Shown piece by piece: positions 17,596 through 26,530 of a stretch of 51,650 nucleotides of DNA. Location of the stretch: contig JAAYBW010000285.1 in the NCBI GenBank assembly GCA_012729975.1, positions 1 through 51,650 of the forward strand, in the 5' to 3' direction. Position 1 is the stretch's first letter, and every line of letters begins with the position of its first letter. Source of the stretch: Clostridiales bacterium (GTDB taxonomy: Bacteria > Bacillota > Clostridia > Oscillospirales > Oscillospiraceae). The position numbers and the translations under genes are program-made. The notes under the pieces were generated by a model. It was not told where the DNA came from and ran no database searches. It saw nothing but the letters and a program-made list of their open reading frames with translations.

Positions 17596-18803
17596 AGAGT
17601 AAAATTCAAATGACAACGCCCATCGTTGAGATGGACGGGGACGAGATGACACGGATTCTCTGGAAAATAATCAAGGAACGCCTGATATCGCCTTATGTAA
17701 ACCTTAAAACAGAGTATTACGATCTTGGCCTTCACGAGCGCGACAGAACCGGAGATCAGGTAACCGTTGATGCCGCAACCGCGACTAAAAAGCTGAAGGT
17801 CGCCGTTAAATGCGCGACGATAACTCCGAATGCGCAGAGAATGACCGAATATAATCTTAAAGAAATGTGGAAAAGTCCGAACGCGACTATCCGCGGAGTG
17901 CTTGACGGCACTGTCTTTCGCTCTCCGATAATCATAAGCTGTATTAAACCCGCCGTCAGAAGCTGGAATAAACCGATAACAATAGCGCGTCACGCTTACG
18001 GGGACGTTTATAAAAACGCGGAGCTTCGAACCGACGAACCCGGCGTTGCCGAGATTCTCTTTACAGGCGTTTCCGGTAAGCAGCTTAAATCCCCCATAGC
18101 TGTCATGAACTCACCCGGCGTTATTCAGGGTATCCATAACCTTGATGCCTCCGTGCGCGGTTTCGCGCGCTCCTGCTTCCGCTATGCAGCGGATCTTAAA
18201 CAAGACCTCTGGTTTTCCACCAAGGATACTATTTCCAAAACCTATGACGGAGCATTCCGCGAGATTTTCGACGAGATTTATTTGGAATTCGCCGAAGAAT
18301 TCAAGAGACTCGGCATCGAATATTTTTACACGCTGATTGATGACGCGGTTGCCCGCGTAATACGTTCCAGCGGCGGTTTTGTATGGGCATGCAAGAACTA
18401 CGACGGTGATGTAATGAGCGATATGGTCTCCACCGCTTTCGGTTCTCTTTCGATGATGACTTCCGTTCTGGTTTCACCTGAGGGCGCGTATGAATTTGAA
18501 GCGGCCCACGGGACCGTAACACGCCATTATTACAGGTATCTGAAAGGAGAGGAACCGACCGCTAATCCCATAGCGACTCTCTTCGCGTGGACCGGGGCTC
18601 TGAAAAAACGCGCCGAACTCGATGCACTGACAGATCTGTACGCTTTTGCCGACGCTCTGGAACGCGCCTGTCTGGAAACGCTCGAGTCGGGAGTTATGAC
18701 TAAAGATCTGGCTTCCATGGCTGAGGGCGTCGATACTAAAACTGTCAACACCGACGGTTTCATATCGGCTATCCTTAGCCGCCTTGAAGCCATACTTTCC
18801 TGA
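17592..18803 (+). CDS. icd: NADP-dependent isocitrate dehydrogenase
   Basis: A 403-aa isocitrate dehydrogenase of the type usual in eukaryotes and some bacteria. It oxidatively decarboxylates isocitrate to 2-oxoglutarate with NADP. Motifs include PIVEMDGDEMTRILWKIIKE, TITPNAQRMTEYNLKEMWKSPN, GTVFRSPI and EAAHGTVTRHYYRYLKGEEP. The ATG overlaps the hydratase TGA (ATGA), so translation is coupled. In anaerobes this pair usually makes 2-oxoglutarate for glutamate and does not run a full TCA cycle. No citrate synthase is in the window. Confidence 0.95.
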   Translation: MKSKIQMTTPIVEMDGDEMTRILWKIIKERLISPYVNLKTEYYDLGLHERDRTGDQVTVDAATATKKLKVAVKCATITPNAQRMTEYNLKEMWKSPNATIRGVLDGTVFRSPIIISCIKPAVRSWNKPITIARHAYGDVYKNAELRTDEPGVAEILFTGVSGKQLKSPIAVMNSPGVIQGIHNLDASVRGFARSCFRYAADLKQDLWFSTKDTISKTYDGAFREIFDEIYLEFAEEFKRLGIEYFYTLIDDAVARVIRSSGGFVWACKNYDGDVMSDMVSTAFGSLSMMTSVLVSPEGAYEFEAAHGTVTRHYYRYLKGEEPTANPIATLFAWTGALKKRAELDALTDLYAFADALERACLETLESGVMTKDLASMAEGVDTKTVNTDGFISAILSRLEAILS

Positions 18804-18858
18804 TATCCATCCGAACGACCAACATCAGATTCGGAAAACGGAGGTTAAGACAGCAAGT

Positions 18859-19635
18859 ATGCTGAAATTCGACGCTAAACAGAAAATCGCCGCGATGAGC
18901 CCTTCACCGCAGCTTATTACTCTCGTTTTCCTGATTATATCCCTGGTTGTCGGCTATATTGCAAGCAGGCTCTCGGACCCGATCGGAGACTGGTATTATT
19001 ACTTTTATTACCGTTACCTGACCGGATATTTCGCACGTATTTCCGCGCTCAACAGCGAAGCCGTTAATGCTATAGTCGACTATTTCGGCCTGACAGGTCT
19101 CAGACCGGTGTACGAGCGCACGATATGGATATCCGCAGCCTTTATAATTGTACTCAGGTTAATGGTAAGCATTATTTCTGTCGGCTACAGATGGTGCTGT
19201 CTGCGTATTTCCCGCGGCCTGCCGGTTAAGCCGGTAATGCTCGGCGACTCTTTCGGCTGCTGGGGCAAGATAATTCGTATTCTTATACTCAAATTTATTT
19301 TCGTATTTCTCTGGTCCTGCCTTTTCATTCTGCCAGGCATCGCAGCCGCTTACAGGTACAGGATGGTCTGGTTTGTAATGCACGACCATCCGGAATACGG
19401 TGCGCTCGAGTGCATAAGAGAAAGCAAAAGACTGATGCGCAGTCATAAGGCCGAACTTTTCGCTCTCGATTTCTCATTTCTCGGCTGGTGGATATTGTGC
19501 AGGCTGACGATGGATATCCTCTCTATATGGAAAAAACCATATTTTCAGGTCTGTTATTCGCTTTTTTATCAACACGTCTGCGGAGCGGGCGTACCGTTCA
19601 GCGAGGAATCGGGAGCGCATGATTCTCCCTTTTGA
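18859..19635 (+). CDS. DUF975-like integral membrane protein
   Basis: A 258-aa membrane protein with about five hydrophobic segments, including LITLVFLIISLVVGYIASRL and ILILKFIFVFLWSCLFILPG. The segment IPG-type turn, YRYRMVWFVMHDHPEYGALECIRESKRLMRSHK matches the DUF975 family of uncharacterised Firmicutes membrane proteins. The track start lies inside icd, so I use the later ATG, although its GGAGG is 14 bases away and the exact start is uncertain. The 3' end overlaps the convergent tcdA gene by 38 bases. Confidence 0.75.
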   Translation: MLKFDAKQKIAAMSPSPQLITLVFLIISLVVGYIASRLSDPIGDWYYYFYYRYLTGYFARISALNSEAVNAIVDYFGLTGLRPVYERTIWISAAFIIVLRLMVSIISVGYRWCCLRISRGLPVKPVMLGDSFGCWGKIIRILILKFIFVFLWSCLFILPGIAAAYRYRMVWFVMHDHPEYGALECIRESKRLMRSHKAELFALDFSFLGWWILCRLTMDILSIWKKPYFQVCYSLFYQHVCGAGVPFSEESGAHDSPF

Positions 19636-20344
19636 TGCCGCATAGCCGCAGAACCGTTTCGCCTGCCAGCATCATACCGGCGCAGGCCGTTACCCAGCAC
19701 ACACTTCCCGGTATACTCCTTCTCCCGGGAGGAGGAGCTTCATCCGAAGCACTCGCTGCAGAAGGCTCTCCGGTGCAGGCGAGCACAAGATGATGTGATA
19801 TGCCTCTTCGTCTGAGTTCTTTCCTTACGACCCGCGCAAGCGGGTCGTTTTTTGTTTTCGAAATGTCCGTAACGACAAATCCGGACGGTTCTACTCTGTT
19901 GCCCATACCCAGCGAAGAAATTATGGGTATTCCGCGCCGGATTGCCGTTTCGATAAGATCAAGTTTACTCGAGACCATATCGATTGCATCTATGATGAAA
20001 TCATACCCGCTCGCGAGCAGCTGCTCCCGTGTTTGTGCGCTGTACTTCTCTTTAAAGACGTGTACAGCTGCGCAAGGGTTTATATCAAGAACGCGCCCGG
20101 CCATTACCTCCGCTTTTCCCATACCCATTGTAGACGTTAACGCTCCGAGCTGCCGGTTTATGTTTGTCGGGCCGTAGTCGTCATGATCAATGAGCGTAAT
20201 CTCCCCCACGCCCGCCCGTGCGAGAGCCTCTGCCGTCCAGCTTCCAACACCGCCGAGACCGAATACCGCGACATGGGAATCCGCGAGTTTTTGCATTGCG
20301 TCGGTACCCAGGAGAATTTCCTGCCTGACAAATCTGTTATCCAA
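19598..20344 (-). CDS. tcdA: tRNA threonylcarbamoyladenosine dehydratase (TcdA/YrvM)
   Basis: TcdA (248 aa) is an E1-like enzyme that cyclises t6A37 of ANN-decoding tRNAs to ct6A using ATP. The nucleotide-binding loop is VAVFGLGGVGSWTAEALARAG, followed by LIDHDDYGPTNINRQ and DAIDMVSSKLDLI. The C-terminus GSVCWVTACAGMMLAGE matches the family. The start is a TTG after AAGGCGG. MtaB, which modifies the same t6A37 base differently, is also encoded in this window. The gene is downstream of a PrsA-like gene but separated from it by a terminator. Confidence 0.92.
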   Translation of the reverse strand: MDNRFVRQEILLGTDAMQKLADSHVAVFGLGGVGSWTAEALARAGVGEITLIDHDDYGPTNINRQLGALTSTMGMGKAEVMAGRVLDINPCAAVHVFKEKYSAQTREQLLASGYDFIIDAIDMVSSKLDLIETAIRRGIPIISSLGMGNRVEPSGFVVTDISKTKNDPLARVVRKELRRRGISHHLVLACTGEPSAASASDEAPPPGRRSIPGSVCWVTACAGMMLAGETVLRLCGIKRENHALPIPR

Positions 20345-20380
20345 AGTAAATCCGCCTTCCCTATCATACTTAATATAAGA

Positions 20381-20406
20381 AGAGGCCCTTCACTTGAAGG
20401 GCCTCC
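20381..20406 (-). terminator. Terminator after the PrsA-like gene
   Basis: GAGGCCCTTCA and TGAAGGGCCTC form an 11-bp perfect stem with a tiny loop. On the minus strand a TTCTTATATT tail follows. It stands between the foldase stop codon and tcdA. Confidence 0.75.
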
Positions 20407-20418
20407 GATCACAGCAAA

Positions 20419-21948
20419 CTACTTGGTAAAATTATAAGCAAACGTTGTCTTCATTTCGTAATCCGCTTCCCTCTCGGCTTTCCAGTTGTTGTACCATTCT
20501 TCCTTGAGACTGTTTTCGGCGATAAGCCAGTCATATCTTTCGCCCTCTCCGACATAGTATAGGAGATGATAACTGCCGGAGGTTTTGCTGCCTACGTAGA
20601 CGGTCTCGGTGTCACCCGGTACTCTGGCTTCATCGAATAACCAATCCTCAAGCCTGCCGTCAAGATAACCCATTCGAATGTTTTGTTTCAGGCCACCGTT
20701 CGCGCCTTGGCTTGTATCGGCTGAGTTCTCATCAGCCAGCTTCGCGAAGTTGTCTTCGGTAGGATTCTCAAGCCAGGTTTCATATAATCCCTCGACAGTT
20801 TCCTTCGCCGCCGCTTTGGTCGCTTCGGTTATCTCACCGGTTTCCTGATCTGTTCCGACGGCTATAACAATATCCCGGAAATTGCGCAAACTATAAGCAT
20901 TATTATTTCTTTCGATCCATAGGAGAACATAAAATCCGTTATCATCCTCAAAGAGCGACGTATCACCGTAAGTCCTGTCGTCTGAGCAGAGCCACTCCTT
21001 ATAAAGTGAACTGAGCCCGGACGGAGTCACGTTTTCCTTTCGACAGGAGTCTTTGTCCTCGTATTGGGGCTTTTTGTCCTCCGGAGCATAATTATAGACC
21101 ATGTCCGCAAAAACATCTTCTGTTTTCGCGCCCGTGAGCACATTGGCGATAGCAAGCGCATTTTCTTTAGCGGTCTCTGCGTCAATACCGGACTCCTCGT
21201 CCGCTTTGCCTTCGACATAATAGCTGTAATACGTTATCAGATCGTTTTCCCGATGCAGCTGTTCGTATCTTGCGTTCTTTTCTTCCTCAGAATATGAAAG
21301 ACGTTCAAGCTGTGTTTGTCCGTAGTATTTTGCGGTTACCTCTTTTATTACCATATCTTCAAATATCTCGGGCGTCATATATCTGCTGAACATGTTTGTA
21401 AGATATGTTTCGAAGGAGCCGAAATAACTCACACCAGCTGCTTTTGCTTCCGCAACGGTAGACTCATACTCTGCCTTCCCCTCATCGCTGAGCACATACC
21501 CCTCGGCATTTGCCGCATCTGTAAGCATAGCCATTTCTTTAAGGCGCTCCAAAGCGGTTTCCTCAAAATACTCCTCCCAGGTCTGGTCCTCCGTATACTG
21601 CTGCTTGCTCAGAGGCTCGTTTGGATCAAGAAGGAGATAAGCGTAATCTCCGTACGTCTGATAAATGCTGTTATAGGTACTTAAGTACAACGTTTTGTAC
21701 TGATAGTTGAATTCAGCGGCAGTAAATTTCCAGTTTCCGAATTTCACAGCCGGTACTCCGGTATAAAACAATGAAGAGCTTATTACTATAAGCACAACAA
21801 CAGCAATGCATATAACAATAATAGCCGCGTTTACTATCTTTTTTCTTTTCAGTCGTTTGGCAAGAGTCTTTTGTTCCTTAACCTTTTTTGTCTCAATGCC
21901 TTCCGCCCGCTGCTGCATGCGCTTTCTCTTTTCCTGAGATGCACTCAT
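20419..21948 (-). CDS. SurA/PrsA-like peptidyl-prolyl isomerase, membrane anchored
   Basis: A 509-aa protein with a basic, coiled-coil-like N-terminus (about 40 residues, KRKRMQQRAEGIETKKVKEQK) and one hydrophobic anchor (NAAIIVICIAVVVLIVISSS). A long extracellular part follows. It holds a SurA-N-like helical chaperone region (residues about 80-230) and a parvulin-like region late in the sequence, where FAKLADENSADTSQGANGGLKQNI is the classic parvulin SxDxxxxxxGGxL pattern. It probably helps fold secreted proteins outside the membrane. It lacks a lipobox cysteine, unlike Bacillus PrsA. A 485-bp gap with a structured RNA lies upstream. Confidence 0.82.
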   Translation of the reverse strand: MSASQEKRKRMQQRAEGIETKKVKEQKTLAKRLKRKKIVNAAIIVICIAVVVLIVISSSLFYTGVPAVKFGNWKFTAAEFNYQYKTLYLSTYNSIYQTYGDYAYLLLDPNEPLSKQQYTEDQTWEEYFEETALERLKEMAMLTDAANAEGYVLSDEGKAEYESTVAEAKAAGVSYFGSFETYLTNMFSRYMTPEIFEDMVIKEVTAKYYGQTQLERLSYSEEEKNARYEQLHRENDLITYYSYYVEGKADEESGIDAETAKENALAIANVLTGAKTEDVFADMVYNYAPEDKKPQYEDKDSCRKENVTPSGLSSLYKEWLCSDDRTYGDTSLFEDDNGFYVLLWIERNNNAYSLRNFRDIVIAVGTDQETGEITEATKAAAKETVEGLYETWLENPTEDNFAKLADENSADTSQGANGGLKQNIRMGYLDGRLEDWLFDEARVPGDTETVYVGSKTSGSYHLLYYVGEGERYDWLIAENSLKEEWYNNWKAEREADYEMKTTFAYNFTK

Positions 21949-22079
21949 GTATCATCATTCCTTCTTCATGCTTTTGTTACTGTCAAGGCATTATAATGTA
22001 TACAGCCGTATCTTTCAAGTAAAACAGTAAAAATTACACCTCTGAACCATTCAGAAGTGAATAATATAAACCGACATCG

Positions 22080-22325
22080 AATACGGCTTACGCGGGGGCT
22101 CAACCTCCCTATAAACATGACGACGCCGTTCCTTTCGGATACGGCGCCGTTTTTTCTGGGTAATCCCCGCAAATGCCGTGTAAGTCCATTTATAACCTGC
22201 ACCGCTTGGCAGGTGGGTCGCCTCCTCGCTGCTTCTCTGCTTCCAACGTCCACAAGGGGAGGCCTGCAATTCACACCGAGAGAACGGCGTCCCTTTTTAT
22301 AAATGTGGGTTTAAAAAGACTTATC
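22080..22325 (-). ncRNA. Structured RNA candidate, possibly 6S-like
   Basis: A 485-bp gap has no credible ORF but strong, nested complementarity. Domain 1 (22080-22180) pairs ACGGC with GCCGT and GCGGGG with CCCCGC around a 10-bp hairpin. Domain 2 (22181-22323) pairs TAAGTC with GACTTA and CATTTATAA with TTATAAATG. Inside it lie GCCTCC/GGAGGC and a CCTGC/GCAGG hairpin. On the minus strand the domain 1 hairpin is capped by UCC-GAAA-GGA, a GNRA tetraloop, so I favour that strand. A 6S RNA identity is a guess, helped only by my memory that Bacillus 6S-1 lies near yrvM (tcdA). On the plus strand the domain 1 hairpin has a T6 tail and would look like a terminator. Confidence 0.45.
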
Positions 22326-22433
22326 ACGAACACTGCAGGGTCCGGTCGGAGCCGAACGCTCCTCCCAATACAAATCTATCACATAGAGGCCGGCATATCA
22401 AGATGAAATTATCACTAAAATTCTGCAAAAATG

Positions 22434-22727
22434 TCAAACATCCGCAGGACTCTCGCTATCATCAAAAAGCTGCTCCATAAAGATTTCGTATACCTGCTCA
22501 AGCTCGTCATCGTCATCGATCGTTTCGAACATCTGCTCTCCGTCGACTTCAACAACCTTAAGTATAATCATTTCCTCAGGCTCTTCTGAGTCTGTCGGGG
22601 TATCGGCGGGCAGAAAAGCCATATAAAGATCGTCACCAACCTCGATCGTATCCAGATGCTCAAGCTCGTACTCGTTTCCTTCCTCATCCGTTATCGTAAT
22701 GAAATCGCTTCCGTATTCTTCGCTCAT
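22434..22727 (-). CDS. DUF1292 family acidic protein
   Basis: A 97-aa very acidic cytoplasmic protein, with FITITDEEGNEYELEHLDTIEVGDDLYMAFLPAD matching the DUF1292 (YrzB-like) family. Its function is unknown. Family members are often next to ruvX or ribosome-related genes in Firmicutes. The start was moved 13 codons in, to the ATG seven bases after GGAGG. No such site serves the upstream start. The 3' end faces the structured-RNA gap. Confidence 0.85.
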   Translation of the reverse strand: MSEEYGSDFITITDEEGNEYELEHLDTIEVGDDLYMAFLPADTPTDSEEPEEMIILKVVEVDGEQMFETIDDDDELEQVYEIFMEQLFDDSESPADV

Positions 22728-22814
22728 TGAAATACCTCCGTATATTGCGCAGTTTATTTTGCGCATATTCTACTTCATGACGAAGAATAAATCAATGGGA
22801 GAATAACTCAATAA

Positions 22815-23171
22815 TTAAGATCCGAAATCTTCGAGCAGCATCAGCAGTTCGTCCGTACCGATAACTTCAATGCCGGCTTCTACCAGCTCGCGGTCACTTT
22901 CGCGAAGCCCGGATACCATGATTTTTGTAACTATCGCAGGTACGTTTCTGTTTTCAAAATTATATACGCACACTTTCCCTTTATACGCGGAAACAAAAAA
23001 ACGCAGTTCATCATCGCTGTTTTTATTTGTCACGGCGGAAACATCCTGAGCGGTGCTTACCGCTCCGGCCTGTTCGCCTACCGGCGTTCTTGCCGTCAGT
23101 GATGCCGACAGTACGGATATAAAAGCCGCAAAACAAAGAAGTGCCGCCCCGAGCTTTAATCTCAAATTCAC
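22815..23171 (-). CDS. Membrane-anchored BofC-C-like protein
   Basis: A 118-aa protein from a GTG start that sits seven bases after AGGAGG. The track's upstream ATG lacks a ribosome site. Residues 5-25 form one hydrophobic segment or signal anchor (LGAALLCFAAFISVLSASL). The rest, FFVSAYKGKVCVYNF through SGLRESDRELVEAGIEVIGTDELLMLLEDFGS, resembles the BofC C-terminal domain found in short Clostridia proteins (pattern yGKIAVf, LpeeDrelLekGI, eeLlkLLEDy). BofC in Bacillus restrains a sporulation protease. A similar job here is only inference. Confidence 0.65.
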   Translation of the reverse strand: MNLRLKLGAALLCFAAFISVLSASLTARTPVGEQAGAVSTAQDVSAVTNKNSDDELRFFVSAYKGKVCVYNFENRNVPAIVTKIMVSGLRESDRELVEAGIEVIGTDELLMLLEDFGS

Positions 23172-23628
23172 CCTAGATCCTCCTTTCGGCATACAGCTGT
23201 CACCGTATGGTTTTATTATTGATATCATGGCAATAATGTTTCTGCGCCATATAATGTCAGCGAACATTTCGCCGGTAATTTCGTCTAAATCCAAATAAAA
23301 GCGGAATGAACACGGCAGACCGGCTAATTTTAAGTTCCGCCGTCATAAAAAGCGCTGATTTTCGGGTATTTACTGCATTACAATTATCGCCAATTATTAA
23401 CCGCCGTATACCGATGTTGTTCGTTCCCGATATATGAATTGACATACTGTGTTATAATAATTCAATATGATGGGCCAGCCAAAACCATTATTACATCGCC
23501 ACTGCGCGACCACTTCTGTTGCCGCGCCGTATAGACATAACAGAGTTCGTGTTTGCGCTTTATCGAGTTATATATCCGATCGCATTTACATCTGTTTTTA
23601 CCGACATTACCCGAAAGAGGTATAAGAA
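23172..23628. other. 457-bp gap between the BofC-like and PBP genes
   Basis: I see no credible coding frame here. The plus strand has an extended -10 (TGTTATAAT, 23450-23458) that could drive the PBP gene, leaving a leader of about 160 nt without obvious stems. The bases nearest 23172 only extend the BofC-like ORF upstream of its ribosome site. Confidence 0.5.
23450..23458 (+). promoter_or_regulatory. Extended -10 promoter candidate for the PBP gene
   Basis: TGTTATAAT is a perfect extended -10 element. No good -35 lies at 16-18 bp. A TTGACA is present just upstream but only 8 bp away, too close to act as its -35. Confidence 0.4.
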
Positions 23629-26376
23629 ATGAAGAACACCGGGAAAAAAATCGCCAAAGGCGCCGCAGTCGGCGCCAGAGGCGTTGCCGATATAATTATT
23701 CTGGCCTTAAAAGCCCTTGCAACGGTTTTACTTATTATTCTTACAACAGGCGTTCTTTTCATGTGTATATTTGCGTTTTACGTTAAAAATTACCTGGCAT
23801 CGGACCTTGATGTCGACCTTTATGATTTTTCACTCAACCTCACGAGTACTATTTACTATGAGAATGAAGAAACTTCATCCTGGGATGTTCTGTATTCGTT
23901 ACATGGCAGCGAAAACAGGTATTGGGTCGAATTTGAAGAAATTCCCGAAGATATGCAGCACGCAACGGTGGCTATAGAAGACCAGCGGTTTTACAAACAC
24001 CATGGCGTTGACTGGTACCGAACCGTCGCCGCGTTCGGCAACATGTTCCTTGAGATGAAAGATACATTCGGCGGCTCAACCATAACCCAGCAGCTGATAA
24101 AAAACATCACCCAATATGATGACGTTACCGTTAAGCGCAAATTGCTTGAGATATTCCGCGCTTTGGATTTCGAACGAAAATACAGTAAAGAAGAAATCAT
24201 TGAATGGTACCTCAACACTTCATTCTTCGGTGAAGGCTGTTGGGGTGTCGGTGCGGCAGCAATAGTATATTTTGATAAAGACGCCTCCGAGCTAACGCTC
24301 GCGGAATGCGCAAGCATTGTAGGCATAACCAACAATCCTTCGTTATATGACCCTTACATCAATAAGGAAAACAACAAAAAACGGCAGGAACTTATTTTAT
24401 CTCAAATGCTCAAGCAGGAGTATATCACACTGGCTGAATACGAAGAAGCCATCGCCCAGCCTCTTGTTTTCAAGAGCGGTGCCGCGGATGATGATGTTAC
24501 GGAAGGCGATGCTACCACCTGGTATGTGGATGCCCTTATCGAGGATGTAATAGGCGACCTTATGAAAGCAAAGTGGATATCATACGAAACAGCGGAAACG
24601 CTTTTATATACCGCAGGTTATTCCATATACGCGGTTATAGATCCCGAAGTCCAAGCTATTGTCGATGAGATATATTCCGACAGAGCTAATCTGCCGACAG
24701 GCTATGTACAAAGCGAAACACAGGAGCTTGATTCATCGATTATCATTATCAACCAGCATACCGGTGACATAGTTGCAATGGCCGGCGGTTTGGGAATTAA
24801 AGAAGGCAGCCGCATAATGAACTATGCCACCGACATGCTCCGTCCGCCCGGGTCAACAATCAAGCCGATTGCTTCCTACGGTCCCGCTATGGAGTACGGT
24901 CTTATCAAACCATACACAACATTTGATGACGGCAAGGACGTGAAACTCAAGGGGACAAACTGGTATCCCAACAATGACAACTACAGCTTTTCGGGTCTTG
25001 TAACGGTTAAAAGCGCGCTCCAGTATTCAATTAACACTGTCGCGGCTCAGATTACCGACTTGCTCACACCGACGCTTTCATATGAATTTCTGACCGAAAA
25101 GCTGGGAGTAACAAGCCTCGATCCGGTTCAAGACGTCGCTTACGCTCCTCTTGCTCTCGGTCAGCTCACATACGGTATTTCACCCCGCGAACTCGGAGCC
25201 GCTTACACCGCGCTGGCCAACAACGGAATATACAACGAAACACGAACATATTCGCATATACTCGACCAAAAGGGCAATGTCGTTATCGATAATCAGCCTG
25301 ATTCCAATGCTGCTTTCAGCGAGTTAACGGCTTACTATATGACTGATATGCTGCAAAACGTTGTAAACAGTGGTACGGGATACCGCGCTCGCCTCTCAAA
25401 TATGCCGGTAGCCGGCAAGACAGGTGCTTCCGGGAACTGGAGCGACCGATGGTTTGTCGGTTATACACCCTACTATCTGGGCGTTTGCTGGTGCGGCTAT
25501 GAAACTCCCGAATATATGGGGAGCAGCAACCCGTCTACAACCATGTGGAACCTTGTTATGGAAAAGGTACACGCGAACTACGGATACACCGAATTCCCGG
25601 TACCGGATAATCTCGTTCGCGTTACAGTGTGCATAGACTCGGGCATGCTCGCTTCGGATGCGTGTAAAAACGATGTGCGGGGAAACCACTCTATGACTCT
25701 GCTTGTCCCGATTTCCGAAGCGCCCACCGGCTACTGTGACTGCCATGAGCTTATCAAAGTATGCGGTCTGTCATACGGTTTGCCCTCCGAAGACTGCCCT
25801 GGGGATGAAATTATAGAAGTAGGCATGATAACTCTTGAAGACATTCGTTATCAGGTACTCTGCCCTCCCTATCTTGATGACGATGACAAGCCCATTAATT
25901 ATATTATCGAAGAGCTTAAGCCCTGTAAGGATCATAGGATCGACCCCGCTACAGGCTGGTATATTGACCCGGAGACGGGATATTTAATACACCCGAGAAC
26001 GGGTATGCTCTACGACATGGTCAACAAAAAGGTGTACGATCAGTACAGCGGCTGGGAAGTCGATATTAAAACAGGCATGCTCATACATCCTGACAGCGGT
26101 AAGCTTATCGACCCGTGGACAGGGAAAGAATATATACCTGATGAGAATGCCGGGCAAAATCAGGGCAATGCCATATATACTCCCGACGGTTTTATAGAAG
26201 AGGAACCCGAAATGACTCCCTCTCCGACTCCTACGGATGCTATACCGCGTCCCGAGGACGATCCGGATTACAGTCCGCCTCCGCAAACACCCGAACCAAG
26301 TTCGGTAATAACGTCTCCCACGCCGACTCCCGGCGAGAACAATGATCCCGAGGCCACCGGCAGCCTTTGGTATTGA
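23629..26376 (+). CDS. Class A penicillin-binding protein with 8-residue repeat tail
   Basis: A 915-aa bifunctional peptidoglycan synthase. After a short cytoplasmic tail and one membrane helix (about residues 20-48) comes a GT51 glycosyltransferase domain with catalytic Glu117 (AIEDQRFYKHHGVDW) and FGGSTITQQLIKNI. A transpeptidase domain follows with the active serine in GSTIK (Ser409), SIN (467-469) and KTG (597-599). Residues 771-834 are about eight tandem copies of an 8-residue unit like IDPETGYL. The last 60 residues are Pro/Thr/Ser rich. The tail is unusual and may bind wall or surface polymers. Length exceeds most class A PBPs because of it. Confidence 0.93.
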   Translation: MKNTGKKIAKGAAVGARGVADIIILALKALATVLLIILTTGVLFMCIFAFYVKNYLASDLDVDLYDFSLNLTSTIYYENEETSSWDVLYSLHGSENRYWVEFEEIPEDMQHATVAIEDQRFYKHHGVDWYRTVAAFGNMFLEMKDTFGGSTITQQLIKNITQYDDVTVKRKLLEIFRALDFERKYSKEEIIEWYLNTSFFGEGCWGVGAAAIVYFDKDASELTLAECASIVGITNNPSLYDPYINKENNKKRQELILSQMLKQEYITLAEYEEAIAQPLVFKSGAADDDVTEGDATTWYVDALIEDVIGDLMKAKWISYETAETLLYTAGYSIYAVIDPEVQAIVDEIYSDRANLPTGYVQSETQELDSSIIIINQHTGDIVAMAGGLGIKEGSRIMNYATDMLRPPGSTIKPIASYGPAMEYGLIKPYTTFDDGKDVKLKGTNWYPNNDNYSFSGLVTVKSALQYSINTVAAQITDLLTPTLSYEFLTEKLGVTSLDPVQDVAYAPLALGQLTYGISPRELGAAYTALANNGIYNETRTYSHILDQKGNVVIDNQPDSNAAFSELTAYYMTDMLQNVVNSGTGYRARLSNMPVAGKTGASGNWSDRWFVGYTPYYLGVCWCGYETPEYMGSSNPSTTMWNLVMEKVHANYGYTEFPVPDNLVRVTVCIDSGMLASDACKNDVRGNHSMTLLVPISEAPTGYCDCHELIKVCGLSYGLPSEDCPGDEIIEVGMITLEDIRYQVLCPPYLDDDDKPINYIIEELKPCKDHRIDPATGWYIDPETGYLIHPRTGMLYDMVNKKVYDQYSGWEVDIKTGMLIHPDSGKLIDPWTGKEYIPDENAGQNQGNAIYTPDGFIEEEPEMTPSPTPTDAIPRPEDDPDYSPPPQTPEPSSVITSPTPTPGENNDPEATGSLWY
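25939..26130 (+). repeat. Eight tandem 24-bp units (8-aa repeat) in the PBP tail
   Basis: The encoded units run IDPATGWY, IDPETGYL, IHPRTGML, YDMVNKKV, YDQYSGWE, VDIKTGML, IHPDSGKL and IDPWTGKE. The consensus is hydrophobic-D/H-P-x-T/S-G-x-x with a strict 8-residue period, and units 4 and 5 are the most diverged. The period suits a beta-strand-turn ladder, as in choline-binding-like or beta-helix repeats, which is inference. Confidence 0.8.
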
Positions 26377-26440
26377 CAGACGAATTCTTTTCATATCGAT
26401 TCGTTTAAGTGTATTATTGGTTTTATTCATAATAAATAAT

Positions 26441-26484
26441 AGCTCTGCGGAGTCTCGGAGATGGTCCGAAGTCCCGCAGAGCTT
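26441..26484. terminator. Terminator between PBP and aspartokinase genes
   Basis: AGCTCTGCGG and CCGCAGAGCT form a perfect 10-bp stem with a 23-nt partly paired loop. TTATTTAAA follows on the plus strand and ATTATTTATTATG on the minus strand. It lies between convergent genes and can serve both. Confidence 0.7.
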
Positions 26485-26530
26485 ATTTAAACCAAAGTAT
26501 TGCCTTTATATCATTATATAACTGCCGATA

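Noticed and set aside
22119-22155. Plus-strand terminator with T6 tail
   Set aside because: No plus-strand gene lies before it. The same hairpin fits better as part of the minus-strand structured RNA with a GAAA loop, though a short plus-strand RNA is not excluded.
22021-22433. tmRNA or SRP RNA in the 22-kb gap
   Set aside because: There is no tRNA-like 3' end with GTTCGA and CCA for tmRNA, and no GGTCCGGAAGGAAGCAGC motif for SRP RNA.
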